64,000 nucleotides of DNA from Rickettsia sp. MEAM1 (Bemisia tabaci) (GCF_002285905.1 NZ_CP016305.1:1054001-1118000), one strand, 5' to 3'. Positions 1 to 9,281 are shown, counted from the stretch's first letter. A program made the numbers and translations. The notes: a model not told the origin generated them from the sequence alone.

Positions 1-92
1 TTACCTTAAAAAATGGTATTGAATCGATGCTGAAACATTTCGTACCAGAAGTTATAGCAGTTGAAGTTGTTGAAGAGGATTTTGATCAGTAA
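1..92 (+). CDS. NifU C-terminal domain protein (3' end only)
   Basis: The last 29 codons of a gene that enters from the left edge, ending at TAA 90-92. The peptide starts TLKNGIESMLKHFVPEV, the typical end of the NifU C-terminal (Nfu) domain used in iron-sulfur cluster scaffolding or delivery. The CxxC motif that binds the cluster lies outside the window, so cluster binding cannot be checked. Family call is from this short tail only. Confidence 0.7.
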   Translation, partial: TLKNGIESMLKHFVPEVIAVEVVEEDFDQ

Positions 93-174
93 TAATTTGG
101 TTTAAATAGTGCTTTACTTATTAATCGTTTAGTGGTATTTCAGATTACTAAATTATAAATAAGACAAAATTATT

Positions 175-630
175 ATGCAGGATTTAAGGCTCATTCAAGC
201 ATTGAATTATAATTTTAGTATAAAAGAAATTAAATATTTATTAGACCAAGGTATAACTACTAACGCAGTAGATAGTATAGGAAATAGTGCATTACATTTT
301 GCTGTAGATAGTAGTAGAGGGGATGCTTCTGTTATTGATTTATTAATTCAACATAATGCAAATGTTTTGTGCCAAAATAATAAAGGTCAAACACCATTAT
401 TTTTAGCTGTTATTCTAGATTATAAAGTGATAGCAAAGCTTTTACTTATAAGTAATATATCTACTGTCATAATAGAAGATAATCTTGGCAGAAAACCTTC
501 GGATGTGGCTCATGATCAAGAGTTAAAAAAGCTATTAATCAAAACAGAAGAAATTGTTAGAACTTTAGAGGATAACTATTTGTATGTTCAAGAAAAGCTA
601 GAAGAATTAGGATTAATAGGAGAAATTTAA
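175..630 (+). CDS. Small ankyrin-repeat protein
   Basis: A 151-residue protein with about two and a half ankyrin repeats: residues about 37-66 (NSALHFAV...DLLIQHNANV), about 70-100 (GQTPLFLAV...AKLLL) and a degenerate third from about 104 (GRKPSDVA). The C-terminal 30 residues look helical. There is no signal peptide or membrane segment. Ankyrin proteins are common in Rickettsia and several bind host proteins, but no partner can be read here. It stands alone, with a perfect hairpin about 60 bp downstream. It may be a shortened derivative of a longer ankyrin gene. Confidence 0.75.
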   Translation: MQDLRLIQALNYNFSIKEIKYLLDQGITTNAVDSIGNSALHFAVDSSRGDASVIDLLIQHNANVLCQNNKGQTPLFLAVILDYKVIAKLLLISNISTVIIEDNLGRKPSDVAHDQELKKLLIKTEEIVRTLEDNYLYVQEKLEELGLIGEI

Positions 631-690
631 ATATAGCGTAAAATAAAAATAAAACATATATTGCATCTTTATTTTACACCTCAGGTATCG

Positions 691-724
691 TCAATAACAA
701 ATTACAAAAGTAATTTGTTATTGA
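691..724 (+). terminator. Perfect 15-bp hairpin after the ankyrin gene
   Basis: Arms 691-705 and 710-724 are perfect reverse complements with a 4-nt AAAA loop. The stem is AT-rich and followed by TAAAAAATT rather than a T-run, so it is a weak terminator candidate. It could also be a small mobile palindrome. Confidence 0.45.
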
Positions 725-852
725 TAAAAAATTGTAGAAATCAAGATTTGAAGCGGTTCTTCTACCAAAGATTTCAAAATAAAAATTTTATTACATTGAA
801 CAAAATTTATAAGTTTGTACTAAAAATAATATATATATAACTGAATTTATAT

Positions 853-880
853 AAAAGGCGGAAACTGCTTTTCGCCTTTT
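853..880. terminator. Hairpin with AAAAGGCG / CGCCTTTT stem
   Basis: An 8-bp perfect stem (853-860 with 873-880). The right arm ends in TTTT, so on the + strand it resembles a Rho-independent terminator; its A-rich left arm gives a T-run on the - strand. It lies between the ankyrin gene and the ecotin gene, so it could serve both. Confidence 0.5.
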
Positions 881-899
881 GTATCCAATATTCCTAGCC

Positions 900-930
900 G
901 AATAGCGTATTATGTAATAATTCGCTATTC
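900..930. repeat. Inverted repeat downstream of ecotin gene
   Basis: GAATAGCG (900-907) and CGCTATTC (923-930) form an 8-bp stem about 30 bp beyond the stop of the convergent ecotin gene. No T-run follows. Possible terminator of the minus-strand gene. Confidence 0.35.
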
Positions 931-959
931 GCATTCAGGTAAATAAATATTTATCAAGC

Positions 960-1442
960 CTATTCTTCTTTTGCGTCATTAATTGTATCATCTTGATTCC
1001 AAATAACGTACTGTAACTTAACATCTTTTGGAGCATAAACTACTATAGGTAATTTGCTGTTATACCTTATAAATGCTTTATCACCCAAATATACATTTAC
1101 AGGCTGCATAGTTGCTTTTACACCTGGGCATCCCATTAATGTAGTAATAGGATGGTCACCAACTTGATCTATTACGTAATAATTATATCCCCATCCATCT
1201 AAAGTTTTTTCCTCTAGCTTACCGCCAAACCTCATATTATTACAATCTTTCATTGCCTCTTTTGTAGCTTATAATTTTACTTTTAAATTTTCCTCATTAG
1301 ACTTGTTAGGTAAATAAATTACATAACGTTTTTGATCGCTGAGAGGTTCAGGGTAGGGTGCAATATCCTTTAGTGATCTATTATTATCGGCTAATAAATT
1401 AATGCTGAAAAAACATAGTATAAGAAATGATATAATTTTCAT
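960..1442 (-). pseudogene. eco: Ecotin (serine protease inhibitor) with an internal TAA
   Basis: Reading from ATG at 1440-1442 gives a hydrophobic signal peptide (MKIISFLILCFFSINLLA), then an ecotin-like chain that aligns with E. coli ecotin up to LKVKL. A TAA follows at 1269-1271 and the same frame continues [18 protein letters not shown] to the normal end at 960. The spacing to the ecotin LRLGGKL-type block is kept, so one codon became a stop with no frame change. The reactive loop is present (TTLMGCP, P1 Met), as are both disulfide cysteines. Ecotins are periplasmic inhibitors of trypsin-like proteases. The 3' part (960-1253) has its own ATG but no signal peptide. Probably inactive, unless the stop is a sequencing error. 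Confidence 0.8.
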
Positions 1443-1496
1443 ATGATTTACTCCTGATAGTTTTGATGTTATTTCTAGCTTAAGATTTGTTCACGT

Positions 1497-1664
1497 GGAT
1501 CACTATCCCCCTGTCATCCCACGGGCTTGTAGCGGGATCCAGCTAAAAAATACTAATAAAATTAGTATTTTTTATTATTTTTTGGATGCCGCAGGTACAA
1601 GCAACTAGATGACACTGAGGACGTTATTCGATCCACGCGGGCAATGCCATCACGGAGTGACACT
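1497..1664. repeat. RPE-type palindromic repeat
   Basis: An imperfect long palindrome containing TGTCATCCCACG, GGGATCCAGC and a central perfect stem (1545-1557 / 1561-1573, loop AAA), followed by GGATGCC and ATGACA. The same core recurs near 4350-4440 and 41085-41140. This is the style of Rickettsia palindromic elements. It fills most of the gap between the ecotin gene and ftsZ. Confidence 0.7.
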
Positions 1665-1712
1665 TAGAATGTTTTTCAATCTACGTAAGCAAGCCTTAAA
1701 TGAGAATGATAT

Positions 1713-3092
1713 TTAATCCCTTTTCTTTCTTAGGAAAGCTGGTATATCGTGAATGTCAGATTCTTTAGTCTCTTCATCGGGCATACCAACTACAACATTT
1801 TTTCGTTCTGGGATTTGATTATTATTTTGTGTGCCTAGTGACCCCCACATCCTTACAAAGAAAGATGATTTAGGAGTTTCTCCAGCATCATTAGTAAGAC
1901 TTACCCCTGGTTCCATATCATCATTGGTTGGGTTAGGATTTTGGTCTAGAGAGTCAGCAATTTCTGCTTCGTCGTTACTATAGCTGTTAAAATTAGGAAT
2001 TTCTTCAATATGAACAGGTTGATCTCCTTGAGTAGACTGAGCTCTAAGTTTTGTATCCTCATCTTCTTCGGTAGATAAATCGGTAGCACTAGAATTAACA
2101 GGTTTATAAAGTGGTATTTTATCTGCATCAATACCTGTTGCAACAACTGAAACTCTAATAATCCCTTTTAGCTCAGGATTAAATGTTGAACCAAAAATAA
2201 TATTAGCATCTTTATTATTTACTTCCTCTCTAATTCTATTAGCAGCGTTATCGACTTCAAATAAAGTCATATCTGGTCCGCCTGTAATATTAATTAATAC
2301 ACCTCTAGCACCGCACATTGAACTATGATCAAGTAATGGATTAGAGATTGCAGATTCTGCTGCTTTAGTAGCTCTATCCTCACCGCTAGCCTCGCCTGTA
2401 CCCATCATAGCTTTGCCCATTTCGCTCATAACAGCTTTGATATCAGCAAAGTCAAGGTTGATAAGCCCTGGCATAATCATTAAATCCGTGACGCCTCTAA
2501 CGCCTGCATGCAGTACATCATCTGCCATTTTAAAAGCATCAGCAAAAGTAGTTTGTTCGTTGGCAATACGAAATAAATTTTGATTTGGTATCACGATTAA
2601 AGTATCAACAAATTGTTGTAAATCTATAATTCCTTTATCGGCAGTTTTCATACGATGCCCGCCCTCAAAATGAAAAGGCTTAGTTACTACTCCAACTGTT
2701 AAAATTCCAAGTTCCTTAGCAATTCGTGCAATAACTGGTGCAGAGCCAGTACCAGTACCGCCGCCCATACCTGCCGTAATAAACACCATGTTACTATTTT
2801 CTAGATAATTGCGAATTTCGTTTTCTGATTCTTGTGCAGCTGCTGCTCCAACTTCAGGGGCAGCTCCAGCACCAAGACCTCTAGTTGTGGAGACGCCAAG
2901 CTGTATTTTGTTTTCACAGCGAGAATATTCTAATGATTGTGCATCAGTATTAGCTACTACAAAATTAGCTCCTTGCAGGTTAGCACCAATCATATTATTT
3001 ACTGCATTAGTACCTGCACCCCCAACACCAAAAACTGTAATACGCGGTTTTAATATTATATTTTCTGGTGCTTTTATGTTTATTAAAGCCAT
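1713..3092 (-). CDS. ftsZ: Cell division protein FtsZ
   Basis: A 459-residue tubulin-like GTPase that forms the cytokinetic Z-ring. The GTP-binding glycine loop is clear ([13 protein letters not shown], about residue 107), preceded by [10 protein letters not shown] near residue 23. After the roughly 320-residue core comes a long acidic linker, and the C-terminal conserved peptide DIPAFLRKK, which docks FtsA and ZipA-type partners, is present. Length is usual for alphaproteobacteria. The start ATG at 3090-3092 precedes the conserved core. Unlike many bacteria, no ftsA or ftsQ lies beside it; the upstream neighbour is a broken 2H-phosphoesterase gene. Confidence 0.98.
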   Translation of the reverse strand: MALINIKAPENIILKPRITVFGVGGAGTNAVNNMIGANLQGANFVVANTDAQSLEYSRCENKIQLGVSTTRGLGAGAAPEVGAAAAQESENEIRNYLENSNMVFITAGMGGGTGTGSAPVIARIAKELGILTVGVVTKPFHFEGGHRMKTADKGIIDLQQFVDTLIVIPNQNLFRIANEQTTFADAFKMADDVLHAGVRGVTDLMIMPGLINLDFADIKAVMSEMGKAMMGTGEASGEDRATKAAESAISNPLLDHSSMCGARGVLINITGGPDMTLFEVDNAANRIREEVNNKDANIIFGSTFNPELKGIIRVSVVATGIDADKIPLYKPVNSSATDLSTEEDEDTKLRAQSTQGDQPVHIEEIPNFNSYSNDEAEIADSLDQNPNPTNDDMEPGVSLTNDAGETPKSSFFVRMWGSLGTQNNNQIPERKNVVVGMPDEETKESDIHDIPAFLRKKRD

Positions 3093-3177
3093 GATAATCG
3101 TTTATTTATATTATTATGATTTAAGTATAATAGAAGATTTAGAAATTTCCATAATCTTTTGAGAAAATTTATGAGTA

Positions 3178-3927
3178 CTACCAATCAAGATTAGTTTTTG
3201 CAGCAAGTTCTATCGCTTGTTTTATAATAAAATCTTGACCTAAAGGAAAAACAGCATAAGGATTTTCTATATTTCCGTTAAATCCTAGTTATCCTAAAAC
3301 TAAAGCTGATGCATCACAAGAAAAATCACTAGACTCATCTTTTATGCTATTTGCAGCATCGTTAAGGGTGGGATTTGGAGGCCATTGATACCATATTGTA
3401 GTATGCGGGTTATATAATTCTTTAACACCTGAAACGCCATATTTTTCAATTTGCTGAGCTATTTTTAAGGCATTTTCGTCTTGTGCTTCAATTTTGGGCT
3501 TAAGCGTTTCAAGAGTATTGCTTGCTCTTTCAAGTGGACGTTTGTGATATTCATTAAATGTATCAACTACTTTATTATGCAAATCACATACTGCTTCATA
3601 ATCTTTCTTGACCTTATCATTTTTATCAAAACGCTTAATATTGATATCAATCCATCTATCAGGTCCGGTAACTACTATTTCATTCTTAAAATTTAATGTG
3701 ATATTTTTTGTGTTATAAGCTATATCTGCTAGTTTAGCAGAGATTTTTGGTAAATCCAGAAAGTTATATACACCATGGTACAATGTAACATGGCATTTAT
3801 TATGCTTATGCTCAAGACCTTGCGGTACTAGTTGTTTAGCAAGTTTTGTATTTATATCTGTAAATTGTTGTGCTACTTCAGAGCTTGGTAAGATAGCTAT
3901 CGCATATTCAACATAAGGATCTGTCAT
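3178..3927 (-). pseudogene. 2H phosphoesterase-like protein with in-frame stop
   Basis: The open part (3289-3927, 212 residues) carries two HxTx motifs, HVTLYHG (about residue 46) and HTTIWYQ (about residue 176), the catalytic signature of the 2H phosphodiesterase / RNA 2'-5' ligase-like superfamily. A TAA at 3289-3291 ends the ORF, but the same frame continues with LGFNGNIENPYAVFPLGQ and stops at TAG 3178-3180, so the original protein was about 249 residues. Both catalytic motifs lie before the stop, so the shortened protein could still fold and work. No substrate can be inferred. Confidence 0.65.
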
Positions 3928-4019
3928 AAATTAACTCCATATAACATTATATCTTTAATGTAATAGGTTTTATTTAGATTAGCAACTTTTGTTTGAAATG
4001 TTTAATAGCGGAACACCAT

Positions 4020-4455
4020 TATGATGTTATTGTGTGGATCGAAAGTCGTCTTCAATTTAGCGTTGTTGTATGGCTTGAAAAATACCCACTATGTCATTGC
4101 TGAGTGAGGCTTGCTTGCGTGGATGAAAAAACGTGTTCAGTGTCATGCCGTGGCGGCATTGTTGCGTGGATACCAAATCGTCTGAGCTACGCGACTGCAA
4201 GGAGCGTAGCAATCCAGAAAAAATAATAAAAAATGTTATAAAGTTAGCATTTTTTTACTTCCTTGCTTCGTCAATTATTTCGTAATTTCCTCGCAATGAC
4301 GATTCTCGATCCACGCAACAATGCCTGCCGTGGCTTGGGAACTAGGTCCAGAAAAACAACTAAAAATATCAATATTATTGATATTTTTAACTGGCTCTAG
4401 TTTATAAATCACGGGATGACAGGGCTGTAATGCCGACTCTCGATCCATAAAAAAG
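4020..4455. repeat. Block of two or more RPE-type repeats
   Basis: This gene-free stretch holds at least two palindromic units. Recurrent pieces are GTGGATC / GATCCACGC, CCGTGGCGGCATTGTTGCG, TCCAGAAAAA and the central palindrome TAAAAATATCAATATTATTG at about 4361-4380. The same pieces recur at 1.5, 31.3, 33.4, 41.1 and 46.7 kb. A short minus-strand ORF over 4275-4463 is only a translation of the repeat. Confidence 0.7.
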
Positions 4456-4491
4456 ATAACCATTATTGTAGTATGTTCTGAGTTTTTTTAT

Positions 4492-4767
4492 TCATCTTCT
4501 ACCTTCGTCTCTAAGTTCTTTTATAGTATATGGTGCTAGTGTTTTATCTTTATTAAATTCCATTATTTGTTCAACTATATCTTCTGTTTTTATTTTGGGT
4601 TTTTGAGTTATTGGTGAAAGTACAGCAACCGGTGTATTATGCTTACAAATAGTAATTTGTTCTCTTCCTTTTATATTTCTAGTAAATGAAAAGTTAATAG
4701 ACGAAGTTTTATTTGAAAAAGAGCTAGGAGTCTGTAGACTGAGGAACGGAGTGTACAAAAAGTACAT
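4492..4767 (-). CDS. Phd/YefM-type antitoxin with an RPE-derived N-terminus
   Basis: A 91-residue ORF. From about residue 32 it matches a prevent-host-death antitoxin: GREQITICKHNTPVAVLSP is the usual strand plus KPVAVL core, followed by a polar C-terminal tail (LAPYTIKELRDEGRR) like the part that masks the toxin. The first 21 or so residues are encoded by a palindromic repeat (4706-4817) and replace or extend the normal N-terminus. No toxin ORF is present on either side, so this is an orphan. Antitoxins of this family bind DNA through the N-terminal half, so repeat insertion may have affected that role. Confidence 0.55.
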   Translation of the reverse strand: MYFLYTPFLSLQTPSSFSNKTSSINFSFTRNIKGREQITICKHNTPVAVLSPITQKPKIKTEDIVEQIMEFNKDKTLAPYTIKELRDEGRR

Positions 4768-4817
4768 GAGTACCGAAAGGGCTACAAAGACGACTCAGCC
4801 AATTTTTCAAATAAAAC
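4706..4817. repeat. RPE-type palindrome inserted in the antitoxin ORF
   Basis: Arms GTTTTATTTGAAAAA (4706-4720) and TTTTTCAAATAAAAC (4803-4817) are perfect reverse complements bracketing an imperfect palindrome. The left part is read in frame as the start of the antitoxin ORF. RPE insertions inside Rickettsia coding regions are an established phenomenon. Confidence 0.65.
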
Positions 4818-4904
4818 GAGTATATACGTTGTATTAGATTAGAAAAATGTGTTTTTGCTTCTAACAAATTAATTTGATTAGATAAATTTTGCTTCATATT
4901 AAGT

Positions 4905-4948
4905 AATATAATAAATAGACTAGCTTATACTAGCCTATTTATTATATT
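4905..4948. terminator. 14-bp hairpin
   Basis: AATATAATAAATAG (4905-4918) pairs with CTATTTATTATATT (4935-4948), with ACTAG / CTAGC-like pairing inside the loop. It is followed by TT and lies about 30 bp before an IS200 copy. There is no obvious gene for it to terminate. Confidence 0.35.
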
Positions 4949-4980
4949 TTGTATAGTACAATTAATAGTTTAAATTTAAT

Positions 4981-5542
4981 GTCCCCCTTCGGGGATCAAA
5001 AATCCCTCGCCTTTAGGCGAAGGGAAGATATAATGAAATTGCTTTAGCAATGAATTTATATCAAGAAATGAGAAGTTATAGAAAGAATAGTCATAGTCAG
5101 TATGATTTAAAAGTGCATCTTATATGGATACCAAAATATAGGAAGAGAATATTGATAGGCAAAGTATCGGAAAGGACTAGAGATTTACTGAGGCAGATTT
5201 GTATGGAACATGAAGTACATATAATTTCAGGGAAAATATCATGTGATCACGTACATATGTTTATCTCATATAAGCCGCAAATATCTCTTAGCAAGTTAGT
5301 ACAGTATTTAAAAGGCATTAGCTCAAGAATTTTATTGCAAGAATTTACTCATTTACGAAAACAATTTTGGGGCAATCATTTGTGGGCTAGGGGCTATATG
5401 GCAGTCAGTTCAGGTAATATAACTGATGAAATGATACAGCACTATATTGATGAACAGGAAGGTGAACCTGTGAATGATGATCGATTTCTAATCGATTCCA
5501 CTTTATAACCCCTCAGCTTATAGCTGAGGGTTGTTTAGTTTT
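4981..5542 (+). mobile_element. IS200-type element, copy 1
   Basis: Starts GTCCCCCTTCGGGG right after host TTAAT and ends at TTGTTTAGTTTT. The left end holds two hairpins (CCCCCTTCGGGG and TCCCTCGCC / GGCGAAGGGA); the right end holds CCTCAGC / GCTGAGG. There are no terminal inverted repeats and no target duplication, as expected for single-strand IS200/IS605 transposition. Only tnpA is present (no tnpB). Confidence 0.9.
5050..5508 (+). CDS. tnpA: IS200 transposase TnpA (copy 1, extended start)
   Basis: Y1 HUH transposase: HVHMF supplies the metal-binding HUH pair and the tyrosine of MIQHYIDEQ is the likely nucleophile. Here an AT pair is missing before the usual start (CAAGAAATGAG instead of CAAGAAATATGAG), which joins an upstream ATG in frame and gives 152 rather than 146 residues. 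Otherwise it matches the other copies, so it may be active. Confidence 0.9.
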   Translation: MNLYQEMRSYRKNSHSQYDLKVHLIWIPKYRKRILIGKVSERTRDLLRQICMEHEVHIISGKISCDHVHMFISYKPQISLSKLVQYLKGISSRILLQEFTHLRKQFWGNHLWARGYMAVSSGNITDEMIQHYIDEQEGEPVNDDRFLIDSTL

Positions 5543-5552
5543 TTATAAAAAC

Positions 5553-6944
5553 CTAAGATTGTCTAACCATTTTTTCAGGTACTACTATTTTATCAAATTC
5601 TTCTTCTGATAAAAGATCAAGTTTTTTTGCGGCTTCTTTTAGAGTGATTCCGTGCTTATGGGCTTCTTTAGCAATCTTTGCAGCATTATCATAGCCAATA
5701 TACGGATTAAGAGCGGTGACAAGCATTAAAGATTTATCACGTAAATCGTTAATACGGGTTATATTAGGCTCTATCCCGTCCACACAGTGAGTGACAAAGC
5801 TATTTGTGGCATCCGATATTAGCTCGATAGATTGCAAAATATTATATATTATTACTGGTTTAAAGACATTAAGTTCAAGATGTCCGTTTGAGCCGGCAAT
5901 AGTAACTGTAACATGATTTCCCATAACTTGAGTGCAAACCATTGTTAAAGCTTCGACTTGTGTAGGGTTTACCTTACCTGGCATAATTGAAGAGCCAGGC
6001 TCATTTTCTGGTAAGTGCAACTCACCAAGACCGCATCTTGGACCTGATCCGAGCAATCTTATATCATTCGCTATTTTCATCAAACTAACGGCTATAGTAT
6101 TAAGAGTGCCTGAAAATTCTACAAGTGCATCATGGCTAGCCAAGCTTTCAAATTTATTAGGTGCTGTTTTAAAAGGTTGTTTTGTAAATTCTGCTACTTC
6201 TTCAGCAAATTTTATATCAAAGCCTTTACGTGAATTGATGCCTGTTCCAACTGCTGTTCCTCCTTGGGCAAGTAGATAAACTTTTTTTAATGCGTCTTCT
6301 ATTGTTTCTAAAGCATATTCTATTTGTGTAATATATCCAGAAAATTCTTGCTTAAGTGTTAGAGGAGTTGCATCTTGTAAATGGGTACGTCCGATTTTTA
6401 TAATGCTGTCCCAATCTTTCGATTTATCTTGTAAAGCTGTAAGTAAATTATTTAAAGCCGGTATTAGCTTTTCTTTAGTTGCAAGCACGGTTGCTATATG
6501 CATAGCCGTTGGGAATGAATCATTTGACGATTGTCCTTTATTGACATGATCATTAGGATGTACTGGAGATTTACCGCCTTTCATGCCGGTTAGCTCTTCA
6601 TTTGCAATAGAGGCGATTACCTCATTCATATTCATATTTGTTTGCGTTCCAGAGCCTGTTTGCCAAACTCCTAAAGGAAAATTATCGCTAAATTCACCAT
6701 TCAAAATTCTGCTTGCAGCTTTATCTATACTCTCAGCTATTTTAGATTCTAGATCACCAAATTCGAGGTTAACTTTCGCAGCACATTTTTTTAATATAGC
6801 AAGAGAGCGGATTAGAATTTCTGGCATTTTTTGTTTGCCTATTTTGAAATTTTCTAATGATCTTTGTGTTTGTGCTCCCCAATAAAATTTGTCTTCTATT
6901 TGAATTTCCCCAAAAGAGTCGCTTTCTGTTCTATAGTTTGTCAT
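5553..6944 (-). CDS. fumC: Fumarate hydratase class II
   Basis: A 463-residue class II (iron-independent) fumarase that converts fumarate to malate in the TCA cycle. The superfamily signature [11 protein letters not shown] is present near residue 318, with [10 protein letters not shown] (about 97) and [10 protein letters not shown] upstream. Length is full for the family. Its ATG overlaps the TGA of the upstream 152-residue gene by 4 bp (ATGA), so the two are translated as a pair. The 3' end abuts IS200 copy 1, whose right-end hairpin may now end transcription. Confidence 0.97.
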   Translation of the reverse strand: MTNYRTESDSFGEIQIEDKFYWGAQTQRSLENFKIGKQKMPEILIRSLAILKKCAAKVNLEFGDLESKIAESIDKAASRILNGEFSDNFPLGVWQTGSGTQTNMNMNEVIASIANEELTGMKGGKSPVHPNDHVNKGQSSNDSFPTAMHIATVLATKEKLIPALNNLLTALQDKSKDWDSIIKIGRTHLQDATPLTLKQEFSGYITQIEYALETIEDALKKVYLLAQGGTAVGTGINSRKGFDIKFAEEVAEFTKQPFKTAPNKFESLASHDALVEFSGTLNTIAVSLMKIANDIRLLGSGPRCGLGELHLPENEPGSSIMPGKVNPTQVEALTMVCTQVMGNHVTVTIAGSNGHLELNVFKPVIIYNILQSIELISDATNSFVTHCVDGIEPNITRINDLRDKSLMLVTALNPYIGYDNAAKIAKEAHKHGITLKEAAKKLDLLSEEEFDKIVVPEKMVRQS

Positions 6945-7399
6945 AAATCGTTAAATGTTATATAATTATTTATTTTATTCATAAAATGATCACTGATAGC
7001 ATTTAAGTCTAATTGCTCGGATAATTTAGCAAAACTATAGTATAATTTGTCTTTAATGGAAGCTTTTTTTAGATTTTTGGCAATAAATCCGATTGTGTTT
7101 TCTATCATTATATCATGATTAAAACTATAAAATTTTTGCCAATTTTCGTCATGTGCTTGTTCGGGTGATTGAGGGTAATCTGTATGTAACGGTTTAGCAA
7201 TTACTGCTTTGCCTTGATATACTTCAAATAGTGTATCACTAATTAATTTTTCATGCTTTAAATTATTAATTACTTTGTCGAGAAAATTACTTAGAACAAT
7301 ATTTGTAATTTCTCTTTCTTTATACTCATCTAAGAATATATTAAGTTGCTTTTCAAAGCTCTTAATAATTTGTTTGTTTTGTAATATATTTTGTGACAT
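6941..7399 (-). CDS. Hypothetical protein upstream of fumC
   Basis: A 152-residue, lysine-rich soluble protein beginning [11 protein letters not shown] do not recognise the family. The frame is open ten codons further up, but those codons reach into the end of IS200 copy 2, so the start at 7397-7399 is chosen. It ends inside the fumC start codon. There is no signal peptide or transmembrane segment; predicted mostly helical. IS200 copy 2 ends only about 20 bp before the start, so the native promoter and ribosome site have been displaced or replaced. Confidence 0.7.
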   Translation of the reverse strand: MSQNILQNKQIIKSFEKQLNIFLDEYKEREITNIVLSNFLDKVINNLKHEKLISDTLFEVYQGKAVIAKPLHTDYPQSPEQAHDENWQKFYSFNHDIMIENTIGFIAKNLKKASIKDKLYYSFAKLSEQLDLNAISDHFMNKINNYITFNDL

Positions 7400-7417
7400 A
7401 ACGCTACCGATTAGAAC

Positions 7418-7981
7418 TAAACTAAACAACCCTCAGCTATAAGCTGAGGGGTTATAAAGTGGAATCGATTAGAAATCGATCATCATTCACAGGTTCACCT
7501 TCCTGTTCCTCAATATAGTGCTGTATCATTTCATCAGTTATATTACCTGAACTGACTGCCATATAGCCCCTAGCCCACAAATGATTGCCCCAAAATTGTT
7601 TTCGTAAATGAGTAAATTCTTGCAATAAAATTCTTGAGCTAATGCCTTTTAAATACTGTACTAACTTGCTAAGAGATATTTGCGGCTTATATGAGATAAA
7701 CATATGTACGTGATCACATGATATTTTCCCTGAAATTATATGTACTTCATGTTCCATACAAATCTGCCTCAGTAAATCTCTAGTCCTTTCCGATACTTTG
7801 CCTATCAATATTCTCTTCCTATATTTTGGTATCCATATAAGATGCACTTTTAAATCATACTGACTATGACTATTCTTTCTATAACTTCTCATATTTCTTG
7901 ATATAAATTCATTGCTAAAGCAATTTCATTATATCTTCCCTTCGCATAAAGGCGAGGGATTTTTGATCCCCGAAGGGGGAC
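7418..7981 (-). mobile_element. IS200-type element, copy 2
   Basis: Same ends as the other copies, on the minus strand; the left end (GTCCCCC) is at 7981 and follows TTAAT (reverse of 7982-7986). Its right end stops about 20 bp before the start of the hypothetical gene upstream of fumC. It carries a one-base change in the left hairpin loop (CATAAAGGCG) compared with other copies. Confidence 0.9.
7452..7892 (-). CDS. tnpA: IS200 transposase TnpA (copy 2)
   Basis: 146 residues, intact. HUH motif HVHMF at residues 61-65 and candidate nucleophile Tyr126. It differs from the other copies by Glu in place of Asp just after the tyrosine (HYIEEQ), which shows this copy is not an assembly duplicate. 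Confidence 0.92.
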   Translation of the reverse strand: MRSYRKNSHSQYDLKVHLIWIPKYRKRILIGKVSERTRDLLRQICMEHEVHIISGKISCDHVHMFISYKPQISLSKLVQYLKGISSRILLQEFTHLRKQFWGNHLWARGYMAVSSGNITDEMIQHYIEEQEGEPVNDDRFLIDSTL

Positions 7982-8160
7982 ATTAATAATAGTAACGTGA
8001 TAGAATAAATCTTATCTAATACTGAAAAAATAAAGAACAATGATAACGCAGATAGTAGTGTACGTTATCATTTTAATAAACATATATTTAAGTAGACTAA
8101 ATATTTACAGGGAAGTAAATAAAAAACAATATTTGATTTGTTAAAAATATTTCAACTTTG

Positions 8161-8886
8161 TTAATGATCCCATAGTGAGTGAAAAATTATAGAAGCGGCA
8201 TTTGATACGTTAAGGCTTTCTACTTTATCAGAAATAGGAATTTTGGCTAAATGATCACAATTTTCTTGAACCAATCTTCGCATCCCTTTATCTTCCGAGC
8301 CGAATACCAAAGCTATTTTATCTGAGATTAATTTATCAGTAAAATAATCATCGGCTTCCCCAGTTAGTCCTATAACCCAAAAACCATGTTTTTTTAGGTA
8401 ATTTATACAAGAGTTTAGATTGGTTACTTTAATAATTTTTATTAATTCTAAAGTTCCACAAGCTGCTTTAGCTATAGTGCCATTTTCATTAGGTGAATTA
8501 TCTAGTGGTAAGATTATAGCATCCATATTAAAAGCTGCTGCACTGCGAATAATTGCTCCAATATTTTGCGGATCAGTTATTTGATCAAGAATTGCAATCT
8601 TACATTTTGAATTTTTTATGTTGATATCTTCTATATTATGGGAAAAAATTGGCTTAACTTTAGCAGCTATTCCTTGGTGGGTCTGGTTTTCTAGCAATTT
8701 AGATAAAACATCATTATTAACAATTTTATAAGGCTTGGAGCTTATTAATTTTTTATTTGCATCAAAGATCATTTGAGTGCATAAAATATCCTCAATTTGA
8801 CGTTTTGGATTATTAAGGGCTGAAAATACAGGATGTTTTCCATAAATATAGTAGTAATTTTTAGAATCCAGCTTTTTATTTTGCAT
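8161..8886 (-). CDS. rlmB: 23S rRNA 2'-O-methyltransferase, TrmH/RlmB family
   Basis: A 241-residue SPOUT methyltransferase. The three knot motifs are present: DPQNIGAIIRSA (about residue 110), LVFGSEDKGMR (about 192) and IPISDKVESLNVSNAASI (about 215). The N-terminal YYIYGKHPVFSAL is the substrate-binding domain start typical of RlmB, which methylates G2251 of 23S rRNA using SAM. Other TrmH-family targets cannot be excluded. It stands alone between an IS200 copy and the tRNA-tuf cluster. Confidence 0.9.
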   Translation of the reverse strand: MQNKKLDSKNYYYIYGKHPVFSALNNPKRQIEDILCTQMIFDANKKLISSKPYKIVNNDVLSKLLENQTHQGIAAKVKPIFSHNIEDINIKNSKCKIAILDQITDPQNIGAIIRSAAAFNMDAIILPLDNSPNENGTIAKAACGTLELIKIIKVTNLNSCINYLKKHGFWVIGLTGEADDYFTDKLISDKIALVFGSEDKGMRRLVQENCDHLAKIPISDKVESLNVSNAASIIFHSLWDH

Positions 8887-9029
8887 GTTATTGAAAACCT
8901 TTGGTAATTTGTTCTTGACAGAAACTACTATTTATTATAGAAAGTTACAACTAAATAAATGTGCAAGCTGCTATTTGTTTATTTGATGATTCGGCGAGAA
9001 GTTTTATTAAGTCCTAATACTAATTTATA

Positions 9030-9058
9030 TTGTCTTTTAAAGTGAATTAGTCTATTTA
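9030..9058 (+). promoter_or_regulatory. Candidate sigma-70 promoter for tRNA-Tyr
   Basis: TTGTCT (9030-9035), a 17-bp spacer and TATTTA (9053-9058). It places a start about 10 bp before tRNA-Tyr. Sequence pattern only. Confidence 0.35.
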
Positions 9059-9076
9059 ATACAGTAAAGTTCTTTA

Positions 9077-9162
9077 GGAGGGGTGGCCGAGTGGTCAATG
9101 GCAGCAGACTGTAAATCTGCCCGCGTAAGCGTTCGAAGGTTCGAATCCTTCTCCCTCCACCA
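9077..9162 (+). tRNA. tRNA-Tyr (GTA)
   Basis: An 86-nt class II tRNA with a long variable arm. The acceptor GGAGGGG pairs with the 3' strand before A-CCA, anticodon GTA sits in ACTGTAAATC, and the T-arm is GGTTCGAATCC. The CCA end is encoded. It leads the tRNA-Tyr / tRNA-Gly / tuf cluster. Confidence 0.97.
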
Positions 9163-9281
9163 CTTGAATGGTTCAGGGAAGCATATCATTTTTTAAACTT
9201 ATCATTTTATATTATAAATTATATTTAAAAATAAAATATAATCGTGTATAATTGTAAGTCTGAATAAAATTGGTGTTAGTT

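Noticed and set aside
2809-3162. ORF antisense to ftsZ, and similar ones opposite fumC, rplV, rpsN and htpG
   Set aside because: Shadow frames of well-conserved genes; no ribosome site or family similarity.
4020-4455. CRISPR array
   Set aside because: Repeats are palindromic, of unequal length and not regularly spaced; no cas genes in the window.
4275-4463. 62-residue minus-strand ORF
   Set aside because: Lies wholly in the palindromic repeat block; no protein features.
4492-4767. Complete toxin-antitoxin pair
   Set aside because: Only the antitoxin is recognisable; neighbours are a repeat block and IS200.
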